This document shows, in pieces, positions 56,874 through 64,000 of a stretch of 64,000 nucleotides of DNA; the stretch's first letter is position 1; the number at the start of each line of letters is the position of its first letter. Below the pieces are notes generated by a model, which made no database searches, was not told the origin of the DNA, and saw only the letters and a program-made list of their open reading frames with translations. Source of the DNA: Pseudomonas viciae (lineage in GTDB: Bacteria; Pseudomonadota; Gammaproteobacteria; Pseudomonadales; Pseudomonadaceae); the NCBI RefSeq assembly GCF_004786035.1, contig NZ_CP035088.1:1090001-1154000 (forward strand), written 5' to 3'. The position numbers were made by a program, and so were the translations under genes.

Positions 56874-57255
56874 TTCGAGGCCCGGATATCCGGCTGAAAT
56901 GGATAACGTAAGCCGGGTCTGTCAGGCATCGAGCGACCTCCGCCCCGTAAGCCACAGCGCCTTGCGCCTTTGCCTACAACTACGCCAGAATCCGCCGGCT
57001 TGTCCGCCTCGGGTTGCGTCGGTAGTTTGAGTCCTGTCACTGCTCATCAGTGATCGGGTTTAGCAGCTCGTGGTGAAACAGGTTGTGCAAGGCGTCATCC
57101 AGTCAGGATTCCCATCCTGCACTTGATGGTGGCTGTGCGCAGGGCGTCCCCGGACGCGCCGGTTTCTTGTTTCCCCGGTCTGCTAACCTGCGTACAGCTG
57201 CCTCCCATCGTTTAGCAGCGAGCGGGTGATGGCTCCAACTACAGGAAGCAAGACG
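56874..57255 (+). ncRNA. Conserved DUF6124 leader, copy 1 (candidate structured RNA)
   Basis: No gene. From 56958 (CGCCTTGCGCC) to the DUF6124 start the sequence is repeated at 59293-59592. Hairpin TCACTG-ctcat-CAGTGA at 57037-57053. TTAGCAG occurs at 57060-57066 and 57212-57218 and its reverse complement CTGCTAA at 57180-57186, so the middle element can pair with either. In the second copy all three carry the same altered bases. Confidence 0.55.
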
Positions 57256-57609
57256 ATGGCAAAAGATTCGCCGAATCCCCCCGATACGAACGAACACGTC
57301 TCCCGGGCTCAGTCTGCCCGCAACAAGAAAATCGATGACGCTGCCACGCGAGCGTTGGATTACTACCTGAAGCCTAAGAGCGAAACGTCTGATAAGTCGG
57401 ACTCCATTTTTCGGATTGATCCGGGTGTGGATTCTGAGTGTTTGCTTGCGAATCTCAGTGAGAATTTGGCTTCGGCGAATGCCATGATCAGTGGTTTGGC
57501 GTTTGATCTGGATGGCTCGCGACGGCGTGTTGCGTTGGGGATTTTGCAGGTGATTGAGGTGAGTGAGCTGTTGGCGAATCGGGCGTTGGATATTGTTGAG
57601 GTGAGGTAG
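57256..57609 (+). CDS. DUF6124 family protein, copy 1
   Basis: 117-aa soluble protein typical of Pseudomonas. N-terminal disordered part ends in RAQSARNKK; the conserved core is RALDYYLKP and FRIDPGVDSECLLANLSENLASANAMIS, followed by GSRRRVALGILQVIEVSELLANRALD, all predicted helical. About 85% identical to the protein at 59593. Function unknown; its long conserved leader implies tight regulation. Confidence 0.85.
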   Translation: MAKDSPNPPDTNEHVSRAQSARNKKIDDAATRALDYYLKPKSETSDKSDSIFRIDPGVDSECLLANLSENLASANAMISGLAFDLDGSRRRVALGILQVIEVSELLANRALDIVEVR

Positions 57610-57631
57610 CGACTCAGTTACAGCGGTGTAA

Positions 57632-57662
57632 GAAAAAGGTCTTGTCTAACAAGGCCTTTTTC
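57632..57662. terminator. Bidirectional terminator between DUF6124 copy 1 and immunity gene
   Basis: AAAAAGGTCTTG-tctaa-CAAGGCCTTTTT; A and T tracts on both sides serve both converging genes. Confidence 0.85.
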
Positions 57663-57679
57663 AAAAATGCCCGCGTTCG

Positions 57680-57910
57680 TCATTCGAGGCAGACGATTTG
57701 AATGATGCGGTTATCACCATGAATGGTTGTGTGAGTCCACTCTTCTATGGTCTTTATCTGCTGTGGTGACAGGTCGTAGACAAAGCAAAAATCTTCAGGC
57801 TTTGTCCAACCCATAAGTGCAGCCAATGAGTCCATGTATATGCTTGGGACTTCCACGGTCTGTATTAGCTCTTCGGTAGTCTGGTCAAAAATTTCAACGA
57901 CGGGCTTCAT
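57680..57910 (-). CDS. Probable immunity protein of the adjacent S-type pyocin
   Basis: 76-aa acidic protein starting in a 4-bp overlap with the pyocin stop, the usual toxin-immunity layout. Sequence MKPVVEIFDQTTEELIQTVEVP resembles DUF7683-type small proteins and not clearly the colicin E3 immunity protein (cloacin immunity). The region is AT-richer than core genes, suggesting transfer. The immunity role is inferred from position and size. Confidence 0.75.
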   Translation of the reverse strand: MKPVVEIFDQTTEELIQTVEVPSIYMDSLAALMGWTKPEDFCFVYDLSPQQIKTIEEWTHTTIHGDNRIIQIVCLE

Positions 57911-59100
57911 TTTTCTACTTTCCTTGTCAGATCGGCGGGTTTGGTTTGTTCCCCAGTTATTGGATCGAACTCACCAAGGTGTTGACCTTGTTTTGTGTAT
58001 AGCTCTACAGCGCCATGCTGTGAGTCCCATTCATAAATCTTGCCTTTACGATCCTTCCATCTTCGCCGTTTAACACCGCCGCCACGTACAAACGTTTTGG
58101 ATGGAGCAATCTTGGCTTCTGGAAACGCTGGAAGCAGCGACGGGGGCTTGTAGTACTTATGATCCCCAGGAACACTCAAGACCACATAAACCGGCCGAAC
58201 CCCCGAATCCGCCGGAAACACCAGAATGAAATCCCTGTACTCCGGCGGATAGATCGGGTTGACGATGATGCTGTCGGCCATCGGTGTCGGGGGGTAGATC
58301 CAGATGTGCGGGGCCTGTGGCGCGGCTTCCAGCGCGGGGATACCGAGGGTGTCAGACGGATTGGTAGCTGGCGTCCAGATCAGTTCGATGCCATCCCCCA
58401 GGTCGGCGATGAACTGGTCGGCTCGTGGGGTGAACTGGACAACGTCGACCATTTCCCAATCACGATTCTGGCCGGTGTAGAAGCCGTAGCCCTTGAGGCT
58501 GCCGTCGGCCTGTTGCTCGATGCTCAGGCGCATGCGGCTGCGGGCCTGTTTGAGTTTGCGTAATTGGTCTTCGCTATAGAGCGCGCTGTCACCCAGGCTG
58601 CTGGGCCAGAGCAAGGCGACGACGCCTGTCAGCAGGGCCGCGCCGACGGTGCCGCCGGCAGTTGCAGCCGTGGAAGTTGCCGAACCGCCCAGCGCGAGCC
58701 TGCCCAAGGTAGCGGGAACCGTACCAGCGCCGATCCGCTTGAGGGGGATTGTGCCGGATGAGTCGACGCTCCTGCCGCCGAGCCACATGAGATCGCCGTA
58801 CTGCTTGACCAGATCTGCCGGGACGTAGCCGTTGGGGTTGCTGTAATTGATGAGGCCGTTGGGCAGCTTGCAGCTTTTGGCAAACACGCTTCTAGTCACG
58901 ATGGGTAAAGGCTTTTTATCCACCTTGGCCCAGCGTTCTTGCTCATAGACCGCCTGCCGGGCAAGCATGGCTTCATAAGCCTGCTGTCGGGCTTCGCGTT
59001 CGGCCAGCTCGGTGGCCGTCATGTCCCGATAGGTGACGTGATGTCCGTCGCCGCCGGGCGGGTTTCGAACCTGGGGGATGTCCTTTTTGCGTGTCGCCAC
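57907..59100 (-). CDS. S-type pyocin with colicin E3-like rRNase domain
   Basis: 397-aa bacteriocin. Residues 1-125 are polar and helical; 125-170 form a Gly/Ala hydrophobic stretch (LGGSATSTAATAGGTVGAAL); about 190-315 is the pyocin translocation domain (DWEMVDVVQFTPRAD ... SGVRPVYVVLSVPG). The C-terminus is the colicin E3-type 16S rRNA nuclease: RRRWKDRKGKIYEWDSQHG, with catalytic Asp359, His362 and Glu366 in EWDSQHGAVE. It lacks a long receptor-binding N-terminus, so uptake may differ from classical S pyocins. Confidence 0.88.
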   Translation of the reverse strand: MATRKKDIPQVRNPPGGDGHHVTYRDMTATELAEREARQQAYEAMLARQAVYEQERWAKVDKKPLPIVTRSVFAKSCKLPNGLINYSNPNGYVPADLVKQYGDLMWLGGRSVDSSGTIPLKRIGAGTVPATLGRLALGGSATSTAATAGGTVGAALLTGVVALLWPSSLGDSALYSEDQLRKLKQARSRMRLSIEQQADGSLKGYGFYTGQNRDWEMVDVVQFTPRADQFIADLGDGIELIWTPATNPSDTLGIPALEAAPQAPHIWIYPPTPMADSIIVNPIYPPEYRDFILVFPADSGVRPVYVVLSVPGDHKYYKPPSLLPAFPEAKIAPSKTFVRGGGVKRRRWKDRKGKIYEWDSQHGAVELYTKQGQHLGEFDPITGEQTKPADLTRKVEK

Positions 59101-59592
59101 GTAGTGAGTCTCGTCCGGTAAAGGCAGGACAGACGCTAACGCGGGAAGAGAGGGGCGCGATGTAGGAGGTTTCTTGAAGTGGTTGTTCTGGTTTCCTCAA
59201 AACAGGTAAGGCTGGCTATTGAGGGGCGGAACAATCTGAAGCGTCAGCCGGGGCTGTCAGTCGTTGGGCAACCGCAACTCGCCAGCCGACGTCGCCTTGC
59301 GCCTTTGCCTACAACTACGCCAGAATCCGCCGGCTTGTTCGCCTTGGGTTGCGTCGGTAGTTTGGGACCTGTCACTGCTCATCAGTGATCGGGTTTAGTC
59401 GCCCGTCGTTGCTAAGTCGCTCAAGCGTCCATCAGTCAGGAATCCCCATCCCTGCACTCGATGGTGGCTGTGCGCAGGGCGCCTCCGGGCGCGCCGATAT
59501 CTTAGCTCGTCGGTCGACTAACCTGCGTACAGCTGCCTCCCAATCGTTTAGTCGCGAGTGGGAAGTAGCCTCAACCAAAGAGAGCTAAGGCT
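59101..59592 (+). ncRNA. Conserved DUF6124 leader, copy 2 (candidate structured RNA)
   Basis: No gene. From 59293 it repeats the leader of copy 1. The hairpin TCACTG-ctcat-CAGTGA is at 59372-59388. TTAGTCG at 59395-59401 and 59548-59554, with CGACTAA at 59515-59521, replace the TTAGCAG/CTGCTAA set of copy 1: the same three sites changed in concert. 59101-59292 holds the pyocin upstream region. Confidence 0.55.
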
Positions 59593-59952
59593 ATGGTCAA
59601 AATTACACCGAATCCTCCAGTTACGGATGAACCCGCATCTCGGGCCCAATCTGCCCGCAACAAAAAGCTCGACGAAGCGGCCACTCGTGCCCTGGATTAC
59701 TACCTAAAACCCAAGCCTAAGGACGAAACGTCTGATAAGTCCGACTCCATTTTACGGATTGATCCGGGGGTGGATTCTGAGTGTTTGCTTGCGAACCTCA
59801 GTGAGAATTTAGCTTCGGCGAATGCCATGATCAGTGATTTGGTGTTTGATCTGGATGGATCGCGGCGACGTGTTGCGTTGGGGATTTTGCAGGTGATTGA
59901 GGTGAGTGAGTTGTTGGCGAATCGGGCGTTGGATATTGTTGAGGTGAGGTAG
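59593..59952 (+). CDS. DUF6124 family protein, copy 2
   Basis: 119-aa paralogue of copy 1, starting MVKITPNPPVTDEPASRAQ, with near-identical C-terminal two thirds (IDPGVDSECLLANLSENLASANAMIS, then GILQVIEVSELLANRALDIVEVR). The differences are mostly near the N-terminus and a two-residue insertion (KPKPKDET). Same leader and terminator as copy 1. Confidence 0.87.
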   Translation: MVKITPNPPVTDEPASRAQSARNKKLDEAATRALDYYLKPKPKDETSDKSDSILRIDPGVDSECLLANLSENLASANAMISDLVFDLDGSRRRVALGILQVIEVSELLANRALDIVEVR

Positions 59953-59981
59953 GGCGGCAGCGCTACGTGCTGCCGGGATTG

Positions 59982-60012
59982 GAAAAAGGTCTTGCCCAGC
60001 AAGGCCTTTTTT
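59982..60012 (+). terminator. Terminator after DUF6124 copy 2
   Basis: AAAAAGGTCTTG-cccag-CAAGGCCTTTTTT; a second hairpin GGCGGCAG-CTGCCG lies just upstream at 59953. Confidence 0.85.
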
Positions 60013-60193
60013 GTGCCCGAGGGAGGCTAAATCCTCCAGCAAACCCGAGTCCCCTAAGCTCCGCATTCTTCATGCATGCGAGCTTTTCTTCTGCTAGCTG
60101 CTGAGGTGTGACAAATTTTCGCAGGGCGGCAGTGGCGTTTTGCTGCTATACCTGAGTCGGACATATTCGGCGCGATGCAAACTGGAGTTCAGG

Positions 60194-60637
60194 ATGAAGA
60201 TTCTTGCAGGGTTGGTCGCGGGATTGATATTAGCCATTCTTGTTTCGACAGTTGTAGCCATTGCCGGGGCGGCATCTCCGAGAGCCGCCGGAGGGACTGG
60301 CGCGATTGTTTTCTTCGTGACATGGATTATTGCACTAGCAATAGCTGTCTTGGCCCCCACTGCTGGCAAGGCATGGCGTCGACTTTTGGTCACCTCGGGC
60401 ATCGCTGCATTCATGCTCCCCTTGGCTGGTATTGTTTTTACCGGGAGCCATATCGTCACAAATATCAGTGGTGCTCATTCAGGTGCTGAAACCGCAGGAG
60501 CCGCGATTGGTGGCACTTTGGTAAGTGGCTTTTTAGGATTCATTGGCTTTTTCCTGGGTGTGATCTTTCTCATCGTCGGTTTGCTGATTGGTCGAGATAA
60601 ACAAGTGATTTACATTCAGCCGCCACCTAACTCCTGA
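60194..60637 (+). CDS. Small membrane protein of unknown function
   Basis: 147 aa from ATG 60194 behind GGAGTTCAGG. Four hydrophobic segments (about 4-25, 38-58, 68-88, 110-135) and a short polar tail with DKQVIYIQPPPNS. No family is recognised. It lies between the DUF6124 repeat and the AT-rich island. Confidence 0.65.
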   Translation: MKILAGLVAGLILAILVSTVVAIAGAASPRAAGGTGAIVFFVTWIIALAIAVLAPTAGKAWRRLLVTSGIAAFMLPLAGIVFTGSHIVTNISGAHSGAETAGAAIGGTLVSGFLGFIGFFLGVIFLIVGLLIGRDKQVIYIQPPPNS

Positions 60638-60875
60638 AGGGTGAAAATAGTGCTGGTTTTGAGTTGCCCATAAATAGCGACTAATAGAGGGTTTCGCCGC
60701 GAAAGCGGGGCATATTCCTTCGTATGTTTCAAATTGCCTGATTTATGCTTGATATGTAAAAATAATTTGGCTGTCCATCCTCCTTAGCTACCAGGGTTTT
60801 CGAAGGGGGCAAAAAGTTCTAGCTGACGGCTAACCTCAGAACTCCATAACTCTAGTACGTGCAAAAGGAGTTGTT
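60638..60875 (+). promoter_or_regulatory. AT-rich promoter region of the TIGR04141 gene
   Basis: No gene seen. A strong ribosome site AAAAGGAG (60863-60870) precedes the next ATG. GC content drops here compared with the regions to the left. Confidence 0.4.
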
Positions 60876-62459
60876 ATGGCTAATACTTATAATATCTACA
60901 AAGTCAAATCGGCAAAGCTTGACCAGCTAAAAGAGAAGTTGAAGTTAGTTGGATTGGTGGAGCAAAAAACTCTAGAAAAGGACGGGTACTTGAAAGTTTT
61001 CTACTTTTCTGAAAAGGTAGAAGGTAACGAAGTTTGGTGGTGGAAGACATACCGTGACTTCTTCAATGAGGGCATTGAGGAACCAAAGAATGTTTTTAAC
61101 TTTGCTGTATTGTTATGTCAAAACACTGCAGAGCCCGAAAAAATATTCGCTGTTAGTTTGGGTAAGTCGCATTTTTATCTTTCTAAATTCATTCAGCTAG
61201 ATTTTGGTATTGACCTTGCTCTACATATGGCCGATGAGAGTACAATACTTCTCAAAAAAAGCCGGTATTTTACTGGCACTAAAAGGCAAGACGTTTCCTC
61301 TTATCAGCAGTTTCAGGTGAATAACTATGAAGCTGGTGAATCCGTAGATCACATAAAACTAAAAGCAGCAAACAAAACTGTCTGGGGGAATCGTAACATT
61401 ATTTTTGCTGACTCTATCCAGATGGATGTGGATAAGCAGCCCATGCATCTTCCTGAAATATTCAAAATTATTGAGGCCAGCTTCAAGGATGATCAGATAA
61501 TCCATCTACCCAAACTTGAATCCGCCAATGCAGATATTGCAGGTGACCTGGATGCTCAAGCTCTCACTCATTTGAGAGATGGCGAGGGGGGCGTGGGAGT
61601 TGACCAGTTTCATGTTAGCGGAGTATCGATATGTTTCAGCTTTCATGATTATGACTACGACATCAAAGCTAAGAGCCGCGAAGGAAAACCCCTGAGTAAG
61701 CAGCTAGGCAATAGCATAGATATCGAAGCGGTTTCGGAGTTTCTTGCTGATAATCCAGATATCGATGATATAAACAATGTGACGGTGCAGTTTAAAAATG
61801 AGGATGCTGGGCGTTTTACGAAAAGTCTTAAAGAGCTGCTGGATATGCCTATTGTTTGGGGCGAACAGCAATATTTTTTAAAAAATGGCGAGTGGTTCTT
61901 TTTTAATCAGGTTTTTATGGACTACCTGAAACGATCTCTCAATGCTATTGAGGTTGTTCTCGAAGAACAACTGATTGAAGAAGAGTTTGTTGCTTGGCAA
62001 GCACGCAAACGGGCCAATCGAAAAGCCGGAGATGACAAGGTTGATTATCGCGAAGCCTATTTTAATCAAAAAATATGTAACGAGCGCGGATACAAGCTTT
62101 TAGACCGAGAGCTCACCGCTATTCGCGCATTAGACAAAAAAAGGAGGGATTATAAAGTTGAAGTGGCTGACCTTTACTACAAGGGTGAGATAGTGTCCGT
62201 AAAAATCTCAAAGAAAAAGCCTGAGCTAATTTACAATATTGAGCAGTCGAAAGACTCCATAACCCTTATTAAAAACGGCGCGATAAAATTTCGTAAAAGG
62301 CTTACTTCGGCAGCGCTTTGGTTTGTCTTCGAGGAGAATGTTAAAACCATCACGGATGTAAACTCCATTCAGTTTCTATTAGCTGTCGAAGCCTGGAGGA
62401 AGCTAGTGGTCGGATACGCGCTCAAGCCGAAAATTTACATATCGCGCCACATAAAATAA
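60876..62459 (+). CDS. TIGR04141/DUF6119 sporadically distributed protein
   Basis: 527 aa, AT-rich. N-terminal half has the family pattern KVFYFSEKVEGNEVWWWKTY and EKIFAVSLGKSHFYLSKFIQLDFGIDLAL, with a later SVSFHDYDYDI-like strand. The C-terminal half is charged and helical (VVLEEQLIEEEFVAWQARKRANRKAG) and ends in LAVEAWRKLVVGYALKP. TIGR04141 members are scattered among bacteria, often near defence genes, with unknown activity. It converges on the retron-type RT. Confidence 0.8.
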   Translation: MANTYNIYKVKSAKLDQLKEKLKLVGLVEQKTLEKDGYLKVFYFSEKVEGNEVWWWKTYRDFFNEGIEEPKNVFNFAVLLCQNTAEPEKIFAVSLGKSHFYLSKFIQLDFGIDLALHMADESTILLKKSRYFTGTKRQDVSSYQQFQVNNYEAGESVDHIKLKAANKTVWGNRNIIFADSIQMDVDKQPMHLPEIFKIIEASFKDDQIIHLPKLESANADIAGDLDAQALTHLRDGEGGVGVDQFHVSGVSICFSFHDYDYDIKAKSREGKPLSKQLGNSIDIEAVSEFLADNPDIDDINNVTVQFKNEDAGRFTKSLKELLDMPIVWGEQQYFLKNGEWFFFNQVFMDYLKRSLNAIEVVLEEQLIEEEFVAWQARKRANRKAGDDKVDYREAYFNQKICNERGYKLLDRELTAIRALDKKRRDYKVEVADLYYKGEIVSVKISKKKPELIYNIEQSKDSITLIKNGAIKFRKRLTSAALWFVFEENVKTITDVNSIQFLLAVEAWRKLVVGYALKPKIYISRHIK

Positions 62460-62754
62460 AGATCGAAAGGGGTGGATTTGTTTAGGCAGAGAAGCTGTCC
62501 CCATTATTGAATGCAGGCGCTCAGCCAAGATGCGGCTACCGATCAATAGCTGCTTGTCACGGGCCGTTTTTAGCTTCTAGTCGAGCAGGCAGAATTTTTT
62601 GCAAATTAAACTAAAGACATACCTATAGCAGTTTTATAAAGCTGATTGTTCTTCATGTTTTATCCTCGTTAGGGAGATTTAATGTGAAAAAACGGGTGGT
62701 TTTTTTTGTTGAAATTAAGTCCACTCCGTTCGTTCTCACATACAAGCGATTCGC
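62460..62754. other. AT-rich gap between TIGR04141 and RT genes
   Basis: About 295 bp at the 3' ends of both convergent genes. There are poly-T/poly-A tracts near 62684-62712 but no clear hairpin terminator, and no gene or msr-msd-like structure is evident. Confidence 0.4.
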
Positions 62755-63702
62755 TTATTTTTTTCCTCTTTGTCTGAGCAAATCCGAGATTAGCCGGCCT
62801 GTATATTTGCCTCTCATTTTTGCAACAAATAGTGGCTCAATGTCTTGGGCGAAACCCATCAATCCTTGAAGGTGGAGAATTGATTTTTCATCTAGTTCAT
62901 GATGGGCGTAACGATGAATCATCGCGCTAATCAATCTTTTTCTATCGCGCCCCAAAGAGACCTCGTTATCATTGGATATGATTAGTCCAGTGATACGGCG
63001 CTGTTTTTTCTTTGAAGCGTAGACTGTTTTTTCAGAGTTGATATGAAGGCGTGGATAAGGAATGCTTTCAAGCGTTTCCAAGATAAATTTCTCAATCTCA
63101 GATGTCGCGCCTTTATCGTTTGTGGAGAATGTAAGATCATCCGCATAACGAGAGTACACTATGTTGCGCTCTAGGCTCCAGGATTCCACTGCAAGATCAA
63201 AATAATACATTATCGAATTAGACAGGATTGGAGAACTAGGCGCTCCAATGCTGAGGGCAAGTCGAGCTGTTGCTCGATCTCTAATACAGCTCACTCTTGC
63301 AATATCCTTTATGCTTTGCACTGATAGCTTTCCGCAAAGCACGTAGGAAAGGTGATTCACTAGGTCTGATTCGGTTATAGATCCAAAAAAATTGGAAAAG
63401 TCGAATTTGGCTATATAACTGTTTTGCTTGTGCCGTTCTGCATTTGCTTTGATGCTTGAGCCTTGCCTGTAGGCTGCAGCGCATTCGTGCACAGGTAACT
63501 GAGAGAACCAACTATTAACAAGTAAATTTTGTATTACTTTAGTCTCTTTTGCCGGCTGTGCGATAGGCCTCATTCCACCAGATTTTTTTGGTATGAAGTA
63601 TCTTTTGTAAGCATAAGGCGCCCTTACAATCAGTCGGGCCACATCATGTTCAGACAAAGACAACATCTCTGACATATGTTTGCGAAAGTCATATAGGCTC
63701 AT
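62755..63702 (-). CDS. Retron-type reverse transcriptase
   Basis: 315-aa RT of retron size. NAERH at 87-91 matches the retron NAxxH motif (region X). Catalytic Asp101 is in KFDFSNFFGSI; YADD lies at 186-189 (VYSRYADDLTFS). RRITGLIIS (235-243) corresponds to the retron VTG motif (region Y). It starts within a 4-bp overlap of the upstream winged-helix gene. The msr-msd RNA must lie upstream of the partner, beyond the window edge. Probable anti-phage defence. Confidence 0.88.
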   Translation of the reverse strand: MSLYDFRKHMSEMLSLSEHDVARLIVRAPYAYKRYFIPKKSGGMRPIAQPAKETKVIQNLLVNSWFSQLPVHECAAAYRQGSSIKANAERHKQNSYIAKFDFSNFFGSITESDLVNHLSYVLCGKLSVQSIKDIARVSCIRDRATARLALSIGAPSSPILSNSIMYYFDLAVESWSLERNIVYSRYADDLTFSTNDKGATSEIEKFILETLESIPYPRLHINSEKTVYASKKKQRRITGLIISNDNEVSLGRDRKRLISAMIHRYAHHELDEKSILHLQGLMGFAQDIEPLFVAKMRGKYTGRLISDLLRQRGKK

Positions 63703-64000
63703 TTTGGGCCCCCCAGTTTCGCACGGTCAATTGCTCTGGTGCGGTTGCGCTCCGTTCCTGTGATCCTGTAATAATCTACGCACTCAACACGCGAGCGTAG
63801 CGGGTCAACAGCGATGCCTGATTTCAGGATGAGGCGGAGGGTATGAAAAGTATCGTCATCACAGGCGTAAAATGTTGAATCGCTGTATTCGATTTTTCTA
63901 ATAAGTCTAAATTCCTGAAGAAGAAAGAGTTTTCGCCTCAAATCGTCCCTATGTACCTCTCGGCCTAAGGCTTTGATTGAGTCAATCAACTCTTTCTCTT
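63699..64000 (-). CDS. Winged-helix partner of the retron RT, C-terminal part
   Basis: Open from the window edge to a stop at 63699; a TTG at 63989 could start it but the frame stays open to 64000, so it is probably longer. The visible part has a winged-helix pattern (DDLRRKLFLLQEFRLIRKIEYSDSTFYACDDD) followed by HTLRLILKSGIAVDPLRSR. The 4-bp overlap with the RT suggests a retron effector or regulatory subunit, as in retron types with helix-turn-helix or PRTase-winged-helix partners. Confidence 0.7.
   Translation of the reverse strand, partial: EKELIDSIKALGREVHRDDLRRKLFLLQEFRLIRKIEYSDSTFYACDDDTFHTLRLILKSGIAVDPLRSRVECVDYYRITGTERNRTRAIDRAKLGGPK

Larger units (their letters stand above)
56958..57662 (+). 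repeat. Long direct repeat, copy 1 (leader + DUF6124 + terminator)
   Basis: A unit of about 700 bp matching 59293-60012: conserved leader, DUF6124 gene, and a terminator with AAAAAGGTCTTG/CAAGGCCTTTTT arms. The bacteriocin-immunity pair lies between the copies in the opposite orientation. Confidence 0.8.
59293..60012 (+). repeat. Long direct repeat, copy 2 (leader + DUF6124 + terminator)
   Basis: Second copy of the roughly 700-bp unit at 56958-57662, same orientation, with dispersed differences and small indels. Confidence 0.8.

Noticed and set aside
62460..62754. Possible retron msr-msd next to the RT
   Set aside because: This is downstream of the RT on its own strand, and I found no paired inverted repeats or priming structure; the RNA is expected upstream, outside the window.
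62684..62869. 61-codon plus-strand frame at the 3' end of the RT gene
   Set aside because: It overlaps the RT coding sequence antisense and has no ribosome site or family signature.

Overview
The window looks like a chromosomal segment of a Pseudomonas of the fluorescens group. It has high GC and Pseudomonas-typical families (DUF3509, DUF6124, cyo terminal oxidase, norR-hmp pair, dsbB) and about a dozen short palindromes of the REP type that share a TGTGGGAGCGAGCTTGCTCG-like core. No rRNA, tRNA or CRISPR array was seen.

Layout. 1-13.3 kb: core and accessory metabolism and regulation (benE end, MocR-type regulator, LexA-controlled yebG, psiE, ribosome hibernation factor, AraC regulator with a DMT exporter, 2-hydroxyacid dehydrogenase, YkgJ protein, cheV, and norR diverging from flavohaemoglobin hmp). 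13.6-19.8 kb: dsbB and the complete cyoABCDE operon (cytochrome bo3 oxidase plus haem O synthase). 19.9-29.6 kb: a RelE/HigB-type toxin-antitoxin pair, a PAS-GGDEF cyclase, a LysR regulator diverging from an ArgD-like aminotransferase, an MFS exporter diverging from an HxlR regulator, an OmpA-like lipoprotein and a PhoD-like phosphatase. 29.7-33.8 kb: a TRAP transporter operon with two substrate-binding proteins. 35.8-44.7 kb: a catabolic cluster with an enolase-superfamily sugar-acid dehydratase, a five-gene Dpp/Opp-type ABC importer, a KdgM-like porin and two paralogous FadR-type regulators, probably for uptake and breakdown of acidic sugars or their oligomers.

46.2-47.4 kb: an IS110-family element inserted cleanly inside a REP palindrome. 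Its upstream non-coding end contains two 7-nt segments that match the two halves of the disrupted target, as expected of a bridge RNA. 47.5-56.9 kb: small enzymes and unknowns, including a stand-alone YopT/AvrPphB-like (C58) cysteine protease domain, and a lyase/aldolase pair diverging from an XRE-cupin regulator.

57-60 kb: an S-type pyocin with a colicin E3-like rRNase domain and its likely immunity gene lie between two copies of a roughly 650-bp direct repeat. Each repeat carries a conserved leader of about 300 bp, a DUF6124 gene and a terminator. The leaders hold a 7-nt motif present three times, twice direct and once inverted, whose variable bases change together between copies. This suggests base pairing or switching in an uncharacterised RNA. 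60.9-64 kb: an AT-rich island with a TIGR04141/DUF6119 protein converging on a retron-type reverse transcriptase and a winged-helix partner cut by the window edge, probably anti-phage defence. The most novel material is the DUF6124 leader, the IS110 bridge-RNA/target match and the bacteriocin-retron end of the window.
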